Assembly (NCBI GenBank): GCA_030592145.1
Contig: JAUVKJ010000118.1
Location: 1-6,025, forward strand
Direction: 5' to 3'
Source: Bacteroides sp.
Lineage (GTDB): Bacteria > Bacteroidota > Bacteroidia > Bacteroidales > SM23-62
Length of the DNA stretch: 6,025 bases
Under the pieces are notes generated by a model. That model was not told where the DNA came from and did no database searches. It worked only from the letters and a program-made list of their open reading frames with translations. Shown piece by piece: positions 1-6,025 of this stretch (positions are counted from its first letter, which is position 1; each line of letters starts with the position of its first letter). Both the position numbers and the translations under genes were made by a program.

Positions 1-1
1 G

Positions 2-139
2 ATCATGACCCTGTTGGAATATTCCCGCCTTGTTTGTTCCCGGCCGCATACCTCCATCCTCGCCCGCGGAAACTCCGGGAAAACCAGTCCCTCTTCAAAC
101 GTAGTGGATTACATCACCATCCTGTTTTACCAGGAATGA
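2..139 (+). CDS. Possible 3' end of an unidentified upstream gene
   Basis: This frame is open from the left edge for 45 codons and ends in TGA at 137-139. It would encode the C-terminal tail of a protein whose start lies outside the window, with a last stretch reading NVVDYITILFYQE. I do not recognise a family. The amino acid mix is more natural than the adjacent plus-strand frame, which is rich in Pro, Arg and His, and the orientation fits the genes that follow, with a 65-base gap to the next start. Against it, the minus strand over the same bases, in the codon-aligned antisense frame, also gives protein-like sequence, so coding here is unproven. An ATG at 5-7 could in principle start a very short peptide, but nothing supports that. 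Confidence 0.28.
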   Translation: MMTLLEYSRLVCSRPHTSILARGNSGKTSPSSNVVDYITILFYQE

Positions 140-204
140 CAAAGGCAGGTTTTTTATGCCCGGCTCGAAGAATTCCTTATCTTTAAGAAAACCAAAAATC
201 GATC

Positions 205-1365
205 ATGCCAGCAAGAAAAATTAACATGGGAATGGTGGGCGGTGGCCCGGGTTCCTTTATCGGTAAAATCCATACGAAATCTGCTCAGCTCGACAGCCAG
301 ATAGAACTGGTTTGTGGAGCATTCGATGTTGATCCGGCCAATTCCAAATTACAGGGGAAAGAGTATTATCTGGATCCTTCACGCGCATATGATACTTTTC
401 AGGAAATGATATCCAAAGAGAAGGACCTTCCGGAAGGCCGGCGCATGGATTTCCTCTCCATTACAACACCCAATCATGTCCATTTCGAACCCGCAAGGCT
501 TGCCCTGGAAAATGGCTTTCATGTAGTAAGTGATAAGCCACTTACAAATAACACGGAAGATGCCAGAAAACTGGTCAGGCTTGTTGAAGAAACAGGTTTG
601 GTTTTCGCCGTAACCCATGCTTATACGGGCTATCCTATGGTCAAGGAAGCAAAGGAAATAATACGTTCAGGCAGACTTGGCAAGATCAGGAAAGTGGTTT
701 CGGAATACCCCCAGGGCTGGCTTTCAACCCCGCTTGAGAACACGGGCCATATGCAGGCTTCCTGGAGATTAGACCCGGCCATGTCAGGAAAATCAAATTG
801 CATGGGAGACATCGGAACCCATGCACTGAACCTGTGCGAATATATCACCGGCCTGAAAGTAACCCAAGTCTGTGCGGATATCAGTATCATGGTGGAGGGA
901 AGAAAGCTTGACGATGATGGCAATGTACTGGTTCGCTTTGACAATGCTGCAAGAGGGATCATATATGCCAGCCAGATCTCGGCCGGCGAAGAAAATGGTT
1001 TGAAGATCAGGGTGTATGGGGAGAAAGGGGGACTGGAATGGATACAGGTGGAACCCAATACCCTTATCGTAAAATGGCTTGACAAACCCATTGAACACAT
1101 CCGCCCGGGCAATCCCTGGTGTTCAGACCTGGCCAAATACAATACACGTTTCCCGGCAGGGCATCCCGAGGGACTGATCGAAGCCTTTGGGAATATTTAC
1201 CGCAATGTTGCGACATGCATTCAGCACAGGCTTGAAGGCAAAGAACCACCTGCCGAGGCCCTTGATTTTCCGACGGTTTACGACGGACTCAGGGGAATGC
1301 AATTCATAGACTCTGTGATTGCCTCAGCAGAAAGCGAGAATAAATGGACCAAATTTTTGGAATAA
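205..1365 (+). CDS. Gfo/Idh/MocA family NAD(P)-dependent oxidoreductase
   Basis: This protein of 386 residues probably oxidises or reduces a hydroxyl/keto group on a sugar, sugar acid or cyclitol, using NAD(P). Seen in the sequence: a Rossmann dinucleotide-binding loop GGGPGSFIG at residues 12-20 right at the N-terminus; TTPNHVH at 87-93 closing the cofactor domain; a DKP motif at 110-112 in the place of the family's usual EKP; and GDIGTHA at 201-207, where D202 and H206 match the family's conserved Asp and catalytic His. The C-terminal alpha/beta domain ends with the family-typical DGLRGMQFIDSVIASAES segment at 360-377. Length is normal for the family. No signal or Tat leader precedes the Rossmann loop, so it should be cytoplasmic, unlike many Bacteroidota relatives. 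The ATG at 205 gives a compact start; an alternative is Met8 at 226. The next gene is an AP-endonuclease-2-type TIM barrel 85 bases downstream, a frequent partner in sugar catabolism. The substrate cannot be read from the sequence. Confidence 0.95.
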   Translation: MPARKINMGMVGGGPGSFIGKIHTKSAQLDSQIELVCGAFDVDPANSKLQGKEYYLDPSRAYDTFQEMISKEKDLPEGRRMDFLSITTPNHVHFEPARLALENGFHVVSDKPLTNNTEDARKLVRLVEETGLVFAVTHAYTGYPMVKEAKEIIRSGRLGKIRKVVSEYPQGWLSTPLENTGHMQASWRLDPAMSGKSNCMGDIGTHALNLCEYITGLKVTQVCADISIMVEGRKLDDDGNVLVRFDNAARGIIYASQISAGEENGLKIRVYGEKGGLEWIQVEPNTLIVKWLDKPIEHIRPGNPWCSDLAKYNTRFPAGHPEGLIEAFGNIYRNVATCIQHRLEGKEPPAEALDFPTVYDGLRGMQFIDSVIASAESENKWTKFLE

Positions 1366-1372
1366 ATGGTAT

Positions 1373-1421
1373 CCCCAGGGCAAGCCCCCGACCAACGTCG
1401 GGGCAGTCTGGGGCAGGCCTG
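1373..1421. repeat. G+C-rich nested inverted repeat, possible REP-like element
   Basis: A perfect 7-bp stem CCCCGAC/GTCGGGG (1386-1392 with 1397-1403) closes a CAAC tetraloop. It is enclosed by a second 6-bp stem CCCCAG/CTGGGG (1373-1378 with 1408-1413), with an asymmetric internal loop between them. GGGGCAG occurs twice (1400-1406 and 1410-1416), and an 8-base palindrome CAGGCCTG follows at 1414-1421. By hand count 37 of 49 bases are G or C, far above the flanking spacer. There is no T-tract after the stem, so it is a poor fit to an intrinsic terminator on the plus strand. It lies in the spacer between two probable operon partners, where it could be a dispersed palindromic repeat, an mRNA-stabilising hairpin or an attenuating structure. 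The fold is seen directly; the role is inferred. Confidence 0.6.
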
Positions 1422-1450
1422 AACCAATTTCTGATTAAATATCCTCAATC

Positions 1451-2446
1451 ATGGCAAGACCCGTAACCTTATTTACCGGACAGTGGGCTGACCTTCCGCT
1501 GGAAACCATGTGCAAAAAAGCAAGCTCTTTCGGATATGACGGCCTTGAACTGGCCTGCTGGGGCGATCATTTCGAAGTGAATAAGGCCGATGAGACCTAT
1601 TGCAAAGGAAAAAGGGAGTTGCTTGAAAAGCATGGCCTGGAGCTCCATGCCATTTCCAACCACCTTGTCGGCCAGGCGGTTTGCGACCCGATCGACGAAC
1701 GCCATAAATCCATCCTTCCGGAATCTGTCTGGGGAGACGGTGATCCCGAGGGTGTCAGGCAGAGAGCCGCTCAGGAAATGATCGATACCGCAAGAGCAGC
1801 CAAACGCCTTGGTGTTTCAGTTGTAAATGGCTTCACAGGTAGCTCCATCTGGCATATGCACTATGCTTTCCCACCTGTTCCCGCTGAGATGATCGACCGT
1901 GGATTTGAAGATTTTGCCGAACGCTGGACCCCCATTCTGGATGAATTCAAAAAACTGGGAATAAAGTATGGCCTGGAAGTTCATCCCACTGAGATTGCCT
2001 TTGACATAGCCACGGCTGAAAGGGCCCTTGAGGCAGTGAACCATCATCCTGCCTTTGGTTTCAATTACGATCCCAGCCATCTGGGTTACCAGGGAGTGGA
2101 CTATATAGAGTTCATTTACCGGTTCTCCGAGCGTATTTTCCACGTGCATATCAAGGACGCAAAATGGTCGGATCTTCCCAAAGAGGCAGGGGTTTTCGGG
2201 GGATACATCCCCTTCGGAGACCGGAGGCGGTTCTGGGATTTTGCCAGTCCGGGCCGTGGTGACATAGACTTTGAAGAGATCATCCGTGCCCTGAACCGGA
2301 TCAATTATACGGGCCCCCTTTCCGTCGAATGGGAGGACCCTGGTATGGACCGCGAGCACGGAGCCATGGAAGCCTGCGAATTTGTCAGAGACCTTGACTT
2401 CAAGCCTTCCTCCCAGGCTTTCGATGATGCTTTTTTGAAAGACTAA
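1451..2446 (+). CDS. Sugar phosphate isomerase/epimerase-like TIM-barrel protein (AP endonuclease 2 / xylose isomerase-like fold)
   Basis: This protein of 331 residues belongs to the xylose-isomerase-like TIM-barrel superfamily, whose members use a divalent metal to isomerise, epimerise or dehydrate sugars and cyclitols. The N-terminal strand and helix read [20 protein letters not shown], followed by GYDGLEL at 28-34, typical of barrel strand 2. Likely metal ligands, by analogy with ketose 3-epimerases, are E176 in GLEVHP, D207 in NYDPSH, H233 in HVHIKD and E293 in SVEWED; H210 of the DPSH motif would be a substrate contact. PGRGDIDF at 267-274 is a conserved loop before the last strands. It carries no export signal, so it should act in the cytoplasm. 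It follows the Gfo/Idh/MocA gene after 85 bases in the same direction, and the pair probably works in sequence on one substrate. In known systems such TIM-barrel proteins act on 3-keto sugars made by the dehydrogenase, by epimerisation or beta-elimination. That specific role is an inference here; the fold assignment is firm. Confidence 0.92.
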   Translation: MARPVTLFTGQWADLPLETMCKKASSFGYDGLELACWGDHFEVNKADETYCKGKRELLEKHGLELHAISNHLVGQAVCDPIDERHKSILPESVWGDGDPEGVRQRAAQEMIDTARAAKRLGVSVVNGFTGSSIWHMHYAFPPVPAEMIDRGFEDFAERWTPILDEFKKLGIKYGLEVHPTEIAFDIATAERALEAVNHHPAFGFNYDPSHLGYQGVDYIEFIYRFSERIFHVHIKDAKWSDLPKEAGVFGGYIPFGDRRRFWDFASPGRGDIDFEEIIRALNRINYTGPLSVEWEDPGMDREHGAMEACEFVRDLDFKPSSQAFDDAFLKD

Positions 2447-2495
2447 TCCTTTATAGTTGACTATGAATCTCCAGAATGAACATATCGGTTAACAA

Positions 2496-3266
2496 ATGAA
2501 ACGCCCACGATCATATTCTCGGGTTAAACCGATGCCTTTTCTTCTGCTAATCATCTTACCTATGATAACTCAGGCACAATCTGCAATGATCATTGCCCAC
2601 CGGGGTGCTTCCTATGATGCTCCTGAAAACACCCTTGCAGCCGTAAATCTTGCATGGGAACAAAATGCCGATGCCGTGGAGGTAGATATCCATTATTCCC
2701 TTGATCACAAAATCATGGTTATACATGACAAGGATACCAAAAGAACCTCCGGAAAGAAAATGCTTGTCAAGGAGACACTGTCATCCGTTCTGCGCAACCT
2801 CGAAGGAGAAAAAATACCTTTCATTGAAGAAGTGATCGCTACAATCCCGGAAGGAAAAACACTATTTATCGAAGTTAAAACGGATACTTCCATTCTACCT
2901 TACCTGGTTCCCCTGCTGGAATCATCCCCCAAAATATCACAGATTATTGTGATCAGTTTCGACTGGGATGTATGTGTCGGGGTAAAAAAACAGGTTCCCG
3001 GCATTCCCGTGTATTATCTTCGATACACCCTTTCCGGAGGATACGGGGACAAATGGATCGATGAGGCGGAAAAAGCAAACCTCGACGGTCTGAATTTCAG
3101 GTATAAGGGAATAAAAAAAGAATATATCGATGCCGTCCACAGGGCGGGAATGAAGATGTTCACATGGACGGTCGACGACCCCGATACGGCCAGGAAATTA
3201 ATCGATTCAGGGATCGACGGTATCACTACAAACCGTCCCGGATGGATGAAGGACCAGCTTCGATAG
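2496..3266 (+). CDS. Exported glycerophosphodiester phosphodiesterase
   Basis: This protein of 256 residues should hydrolyse glycerophosphodiesters, the deacylated phospholipid head groups, to glycerol 3-phosphate and an alcohol. Seen in the sequence: a basic N-terminus (KRPRSYSRVK), a hydrophobic stretch at about 14-24 and a likely signal peptidase I site around TQA|Q at 25-28, so the mature enzyme would be periplasmic or secreted. The GDPD catalytic set follows: HRG at 35-37, PENT at 43-46, EVD with E62 and D64, catalytic HD at 77-78, and EVK with E126 and K128. The C-terminal part has the typical FTWTVDDPD segment and DGITTNRPG ending. Length is standard for the bacterial family. The start at 2496 supplies the positively charged leader; Met13 at 2532 would leave a leader with no charge, so it is less likely. 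It sits 49 bases after the TIM-barrel gene and may be co-transcribed with it, although no substrate link is obvious. The head-group preference cannot be told. Confidence 0.93.
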   Translation: MKRPRSYSRVKPMPFLLLIILPMITQAQSAMIIAHRGASYDAPENTLAAVNLAWEQNADAVEVDIHYSLDHKIMVIHDKDTKRTSGKKMLVKETLSSVLRNLEGEKIPFIEEVIATIPEGKTLFIEVKTDTSILPYLVPLLESSPKISQIIVISFDWDVCVGVKKQVPGIPVYYLRYTLSGGYGDKWIDEAEKANLDGLNFRYKGIKKEYIDAVHRAGMKMFTWTVDDPDTARKLIDSGIDGITTNRPGWMKDQLR

Positions 3267-3363
3267 CCGGCAAACGTGTACATGAGCTGCCCACCACTTG
3301 TTCTAATCTGATCCCGGTATGTATTCATGATTTATTGTATCTTCACAAGAAAATGATATAGCC

Positions 3364-4428
3364 ATGAAAAACCTTTGTTACTTCTTGTTAATCAGTTTAT
3401 TCGTATTTCAAAACTGCACAAATACATCTGATACTAAGCTTACTGGTGTCACCACCTTAGCTGATTATTTTGATAATACCGGTCGTGATGATATAGTAAG
3501 CGGTGGCGTTAAAATGATTGATATATCAACAAATAGTGGGGATTTTAAAGTCTGGACAAAAAGGATTGGGAATAATCCAAGCATTAAAGTACTGCTACTT
3601 CATGGCGGCCCCGGATTTACCCATGAATATTTCGAATGCTTTGATAGTTATTTCCCTAAAGAAGGGATTGAATATTATTACTATGATCAACTCGGATCAT
3701 ATTATAGTGATCAGCCATCTGAAAGCAGCCTTTTGAGTATTCAGCGCTTTGTTGAAGAAGTTGAGCAGGTGCGTCAGGCACTGAATTTAGACAATAGCAA
3801 TTTCTATTTACTTGGCCAGTCCTGGGGAGGGATTCTGGCCATGGAATATGCTTTGAAATATCAAGAGAACCTGAAAGGTTTAATAATTTCCAATATGATG
3901 TCTTCAATTCCCGAATATAACCAATATGCTAATGAGGTATTAGCGCCACAACTTGATCCTGCTGTATTGACTGAGATACGGTCTTTGGAAGCAAATAAAG
4001 ATTTTGAAAATCCGAGGTATATGGAATTATTGCTCACTCACTATTATTCCAGTCATTTTTGCCGCTTACCATTAGAGAAATGGCCAGACCCCCTGAATCG
4101 TTCATTCAAACACTCCAATCCTGAAATTTATATGGCTATGCAAGGTCCGAGTGAACTTGGGGTAGTAGGAGATGTCATACTAAAGGATTGGGATAGAAAG
4201 TCTGATTTAACTGAAATAGCAATACCTGTTTTAAGCATTGGAGCTGAGTATGACACCATGGATCCGGAACATATGAAGTGGATGGCTTCACAGTTTCAGC
4301 AGGGCAGATACTTATATTGCCCCAATGGCAGCCACTCGGCCATGTATGATGACCAGGAAATATATTTCGAGGGAATAATTAAATTTATAATGGATGTTGA
4401 TAAAGGTAATGTCTTTCGCCTTCCATGA
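3364..4428 (+). CDS. Proline iminopeptidase-like alpha/beta hydrolase (peptidase family S33), probable lipoprotein or exported
   Basis: This protein of 354 residues has an alpha/beta-hydrolase fold and probably cleaves N-terminal residues such as proline from short peptides. Seen in the sequence: HGGPG at 80-84, the oxyanion-loop signature of S33 aminopeptidases; DQLGSYYSDQP at 108-118; the nucleophile elbow GQSWGG with S153; the acid in GAEYDTMDP, D297; and the catalytic His in NGSHSAMYDD, H324. A Lys-containing N-terminus and a hydrophobic run up to FQNC at 15-18 suggest a lipoprotein leader with Cys18 as the lipidated residue, but Phe-Gln-Asn before Cys is a poor lipobox, so ordinary export or a signal anchor is possible. 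A 97-base gap separates it from the upstream gene, and it converges on the sulfatase. Its base composition is clearly lower in G+C than all its neighbours (about 36% in sampled lines against about 52%), which suggests separate acquisition. Some relatives are esterases or amide hydrolases rather than peptidases, so the substrate is uncertain. Confidence 0.9.
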   Translation: MKNLCYFLLISLFVFQNCTNTSDTKLTGVTTLADYFDNTGRDDIVSGGVKMIDISTNSGDFKVWTKRIGNNPSIKVLLLHGGPGFTHEYFECFDSYFPKEGIEYYYYDQLGSYYSDQPSESSLLSIQRFVEEVEQVRQALNLDNSNFYLLGQSWGGILAMEYALKYQENLKGLIISNMMSSIPEYNQYANEVLAPQLDPAVLTEIRSLEANKDFENPRYMELLLTHYYSSHFCRLPLEKWPDPLNRSFKHSNPEIYMAMQGPSELGVVGDVILKDWDRKSDLTEIAIPVLSIGAEYDTMDPEHMKWMASQFQQGRYLYCPNGSHSAMYDDQEIYFEGIIKFIMDVDKGNVFRLP

Positions 4429-4459
4429 TCACGGGCATTCTGTATGGTTCCGTAATGTA

Positions 4460-4493
4460 AAATGCCAGCAGGATGATCCTCCCGCTGGCATTT
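4460..4493. terminator. Bidirectional intrinsic-type terminator hairpin
   Basis: A perfect 10-bp inverted repeat AAATGCCAGC/GCTGGCATTT (4460-4469 with 4484-4493) flanks a 14-base loop that itself contains AGGA/TCCT (4470-4473 with 4477-4480). It lies between two convergent stop codons, 31 bases after the hydrolase stop and 27 bases beyond the sulfatase stop. The arms end in TTT on the plus strand and TTTTA on the minus strand, giving short U-tracts for both transcripts. Position and symmetry fit a shared terminator; the U-tracts are short, so termination strength is uncertain. Confidence 0.75.
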
Positions 4494-4520
4494 AATCCAA
4501 ACTATATTATTCAAGCCAGG

Positions 4521-6025
4521 TTATTCAGTTATCCTGACAATAACCTTATCCAGTTTCCCTGTGTAAGGATAGTGGTTCGTGACACGATACTTATTACTGA
4601 CAGGTGTACCGGCATCTATTCCCACGTCAAAGGTTTCCGAAAGAGAAAATGTGGATATGTGCATTTCCTCCATTATCGTCTCGTCCACCTTTTCGCCATT
4701 TATTAATAGGCTGCCTACACCACCGGGAATGCCACGGATCGGGCTTCCCTTTTCAACAAAATCAAATTTAATATTTACCTCTCCTGTACCCAGTTTGGGG
4801 GATTCAAGGCTGTAATACAGTCCATTGTAATAATTATAGTCATAATAGGCCCTGTTATCCTTGATGAACATGGTATACCCCCCTGTAAATCCACCACAGG
4901 CAACAACCACACCTTCTTCCTTGCCTGTAAGGTCAAGTGTAAATTCGATTGTGTGAGACTTGCCTTTTACAGGAGCTGAAGCCTTCTCAGCGATCCTGGC
5001 CGCTCCGGGATAATAATAAACGAATTCCTTCCTGTCTCCAAATAAGTTATCCTGCTGTTTGGAAATACGCATTACCATATCATCATAAAGTGGGAATACA
5101 TTGTTTTCCCAGGCCAGCTCTTCAAAACGGACTTTGAGTTCTTCCAGTTTTTCCGGGTACTCGTCTGCCAGGTTATTTGCTTCAGAGAAGTCTTCATTGA
5201 TATTGTATAATTCCCAGACATCATCCTCAAATGGCAATACTTTGTTAAGTTCCCAGGGCATGCGGTTTGCATGGATGGTGACCGCCTTCCAACCATCCTG
5301 ATAGATGGCCCGGTTGCCAAACAGTTCGTAATACTGCTCCGGGTGATTGGTAGCTGCATCGGCATTATCAAAGGAGTATGCCATACTTTTACCATCCAGT
5401 GACATTTGTTCTTCGCCATCCAGGACTTCGAGAAAGGGAGTATTGGTAACATCCATCATGGTTGCCCCGATATCCGTGATGTGATGGTATTGATCACGTA
5501 TCTCTCCTTTAGCCTTAATGCCTGCAGGCCAGGAAATTACAAGGGCATCCTGTATTCCACCGCGGTGAACGATCTGCTTGAAATACTGGAAGGGTGTGTT
5601 CCCTGCCAGTGCCCAGCCTGCATGGAAATGTGGATAGGTATTCGGTCCGCCCCATTCATCGTAATGATCCATATTAGACTCAAAAGGTGTCTGCAGTCCG
5701 TTCAATACGTAGGTTTCATTAAAGCTACCCGTAAGGCCGCCTTCTCCGGAAGATCCGTTATCAGAAGTTACAAAAATGAGGGTATTGTCAAGCTGCCCGA
5801 TCTCTTCAAGCTTATCTACGATCCTGCCGATCTGGTCGTCAACATGATCAAGCATAGCGGCAAATACTTCCATCTGCCGGGCATACAACTTACGTTCACC
5901 CGGTTCCAGGTCATCCCAGGCAGGAATCTCTGTAGTTCTTTCGGTCAGTTTTGTTCCGGGGGGAAGGATACCCATTTCAAGCTGCTTGGCATGTATGGTC
6001 TCACGTGCTTTGTCCCATCCCATAT
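4521..6025 (-). CDS. Arylsulfatase (sulfatase family S1), C-terminal part, 5' end beyond the window
   Basis: This is the C-terminal 500 residues of a formylglycine-dependent sulfatase that hydrolyses sulfate esters. The gene is read leftwards and is open to the right edge. The first Met in the window (6021-6023) lies within the fold, in the segment MGWDKARETIHAKQLEMGI, so it is not the start. Numbering from that Met: AARxMEVxAAM-like helix at about 48-57 (ARQMEVFAAM); SDNG at 87-90, with D88 and N89 as metal ligands; K149 in PFQYFKQ, matching the active-site Lys of Pseudomonas AtsA in spacing; and GGIQDALVISWPAGI at 155-169. WELYNINEDFSEANNLADEYPEKL-type sequence closes the catalytic domain near 270-314. 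A beta-rich C-terminal domain, about 355-500, ends the protein with FDVGIDAGTPV at 465-475. This architecture resembles the large AtsA-like S1_4 group of roughly 750 residues. The signal peptide and the CxPSR modification site are outside the window. The natural substrate is unknown. Confidence 0.94.
   Translation of the reverse strand, partial: MGWDKARETIHAKQLEMGILPPGTKLTERTTEIPAWDDLEPGERKLYARQMEVFAAMLDHVDDQIGRIVDKLEEIGQLDNTLIFVTSDNGSSGEGGLTGSFNETYVLNGLQTPFESNMDHYDEWGGPNTYPHFHAGWALAGNTPFQYFKQIVHRGGIQDALVISWPAGIKAKGEIRDQYHHITDIGATMMDVTNTPFLEVLDGEEQMSLDGKSMAYSFDNADAATNHPEQYYELFGNRAIYQDGWKAVTIHANRMPWELNKVLPFEDDVWELYNINEDFSEANNLADEYPEKLEELKVRFEELAWENNVFPLYDDMVMRISKQQDNLFGDRKEFVYYYPGAARIAEKASAPVKGKSHTIEFTLDLTGKEEGVVVACGGFTGGYTMFIKDNRAYYDYNYYNGLYYSLESPKLGTGEVNIKFDFVEKGSPIRGIPGGVGSLLINGEKVDETIMEEMHISTFSLSETFDVGIDAGTPVSNKYRVTNHYPYTGKLDKVIVRITE

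Noticed and set aside
178..185. TATCTTTA ahead of the dehydrogenase, close to the Bacteroidota -7 element TAnnTTTG
   Set aside because: The last base does not fit and no convincing TTG-type -33 element is present at the right distance, so the match is too weak to call a promoter.
630..1142. Open frame of 170 codons on the minus strand
   Set aside because: It lies entirely inside the dehydrogenase gene, shows no recognisable motif and is rich in Ser, Pro and Leu, as expected of an antisense shadow.
1817..2359. Open frame of 180 codons on the minus strand
   Set aside because: It is antisense to the TIM-barrel gene, whose metal-site motifs span the same bases. No family features are visible in the antisense product.
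2453..2464. Small dyad ATAGT-TG-ACTAT between the TIM-barrel and phosphodiesterase genes
   Set aside because: Five-base arms with a two-base centre are expected by chance in A+T-rich spacers, and no second copy or promoter is next to it.
3354..3362. ATG ATA TAG mini-frame just before the hydrolase start
   Set aside because: Two codons and a stop are too short to be meaningful without evidence of translation.
3267..3363. Spacer of 97 bases before the hydrolase gene, examined for a promoter
   Set aside because: TATCTTCA at 3338-3345 matches the TAnnTTTG element only partly and there is no suitably spaced -33 motif. A promoter is likely here but cannot be placed.
5072..5452. Second minus-strand frame of 126 codons inside the sulfatase
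   Set aside because: It overlaps the sulfatase in another frame on the same strand. The sulfatase frame carries conserved sequence throughout this stretch, and the other frame has none.
6021..6023. Met codon at the right edge as the sulfatase start
   Set aside because: It falls within a conserved segment (MGWDKARE) of the catalytic domain. The formylglycine site and signal peptide must lie further upstream, outside the window.

Overview
The window looks like a piece of a Bacteroidota chromosome; this is an inference from several traits, none decisive alone. There are no clear Shine-Dalgarno sequences ahead of the starts. One protein has a short lipoprotein-type leader, and a periplasmic hydrolase has a signal peptide ending in A-Q. 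A large arylsulfatase is present, along with a Gfo/Idh/MocA oxidoreductase next to an AP-endonuclease-2-type TIM-barrel protein. Base composition is about 50% G+C except in one gene.

Layout from left to right. Positions 1-204 hold no certain gene: a 45-codon open frame ending at 139 could be the tail of an upstream co-directional gene, and a minus-strand frame there also looks protein-like. Three plus-strand genes follow with gaps of 85 and 49 bases and may form an operon: a cytoplasmic NAD(P)-dependent Gfo/Idh/MocA dehydrogenase (205-1365), a cytoplasmic sugar phosphate isomerase/epimerase-like TIM barrel (1451-2446) and an exported glycerophosphodiester phosphodiesterase (2496-3266). A G+C-rich nested inverted repeat (1373-1421) lies between the first two. 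A plus-strand gene for a probable membrane-anchored or exported alpha/beta hydrolase of the proline iminopeptidase type (3364-4428) comes next; it is clearly more A+T-rich than everything around it. It converges on a minus-strand arylsulfatase (stop at 4521) whose 5' end runs off the right edge. A strong hairpin (4460-4493) sits between the two convergent stops and probably terminates both transcripts.

The dehydrogenase/TIM-barrel pair is the most coherent functional unit. Such pairs are known to oxidise a sugar or cyclitol hydroxyl to a ketone and then epimerise, isomerise or eliminate next to it. The sulfatase would remove sulfate from a glycan or other ester outside the cytoplasm, and the phosphodiesterase would release glycerol 3-phosphate from phospholipid head groups. 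A shared substrate for these genes is only a guess. I found no RNA gene, CRISPR array, insertion sequence or convincing novel system in this window.
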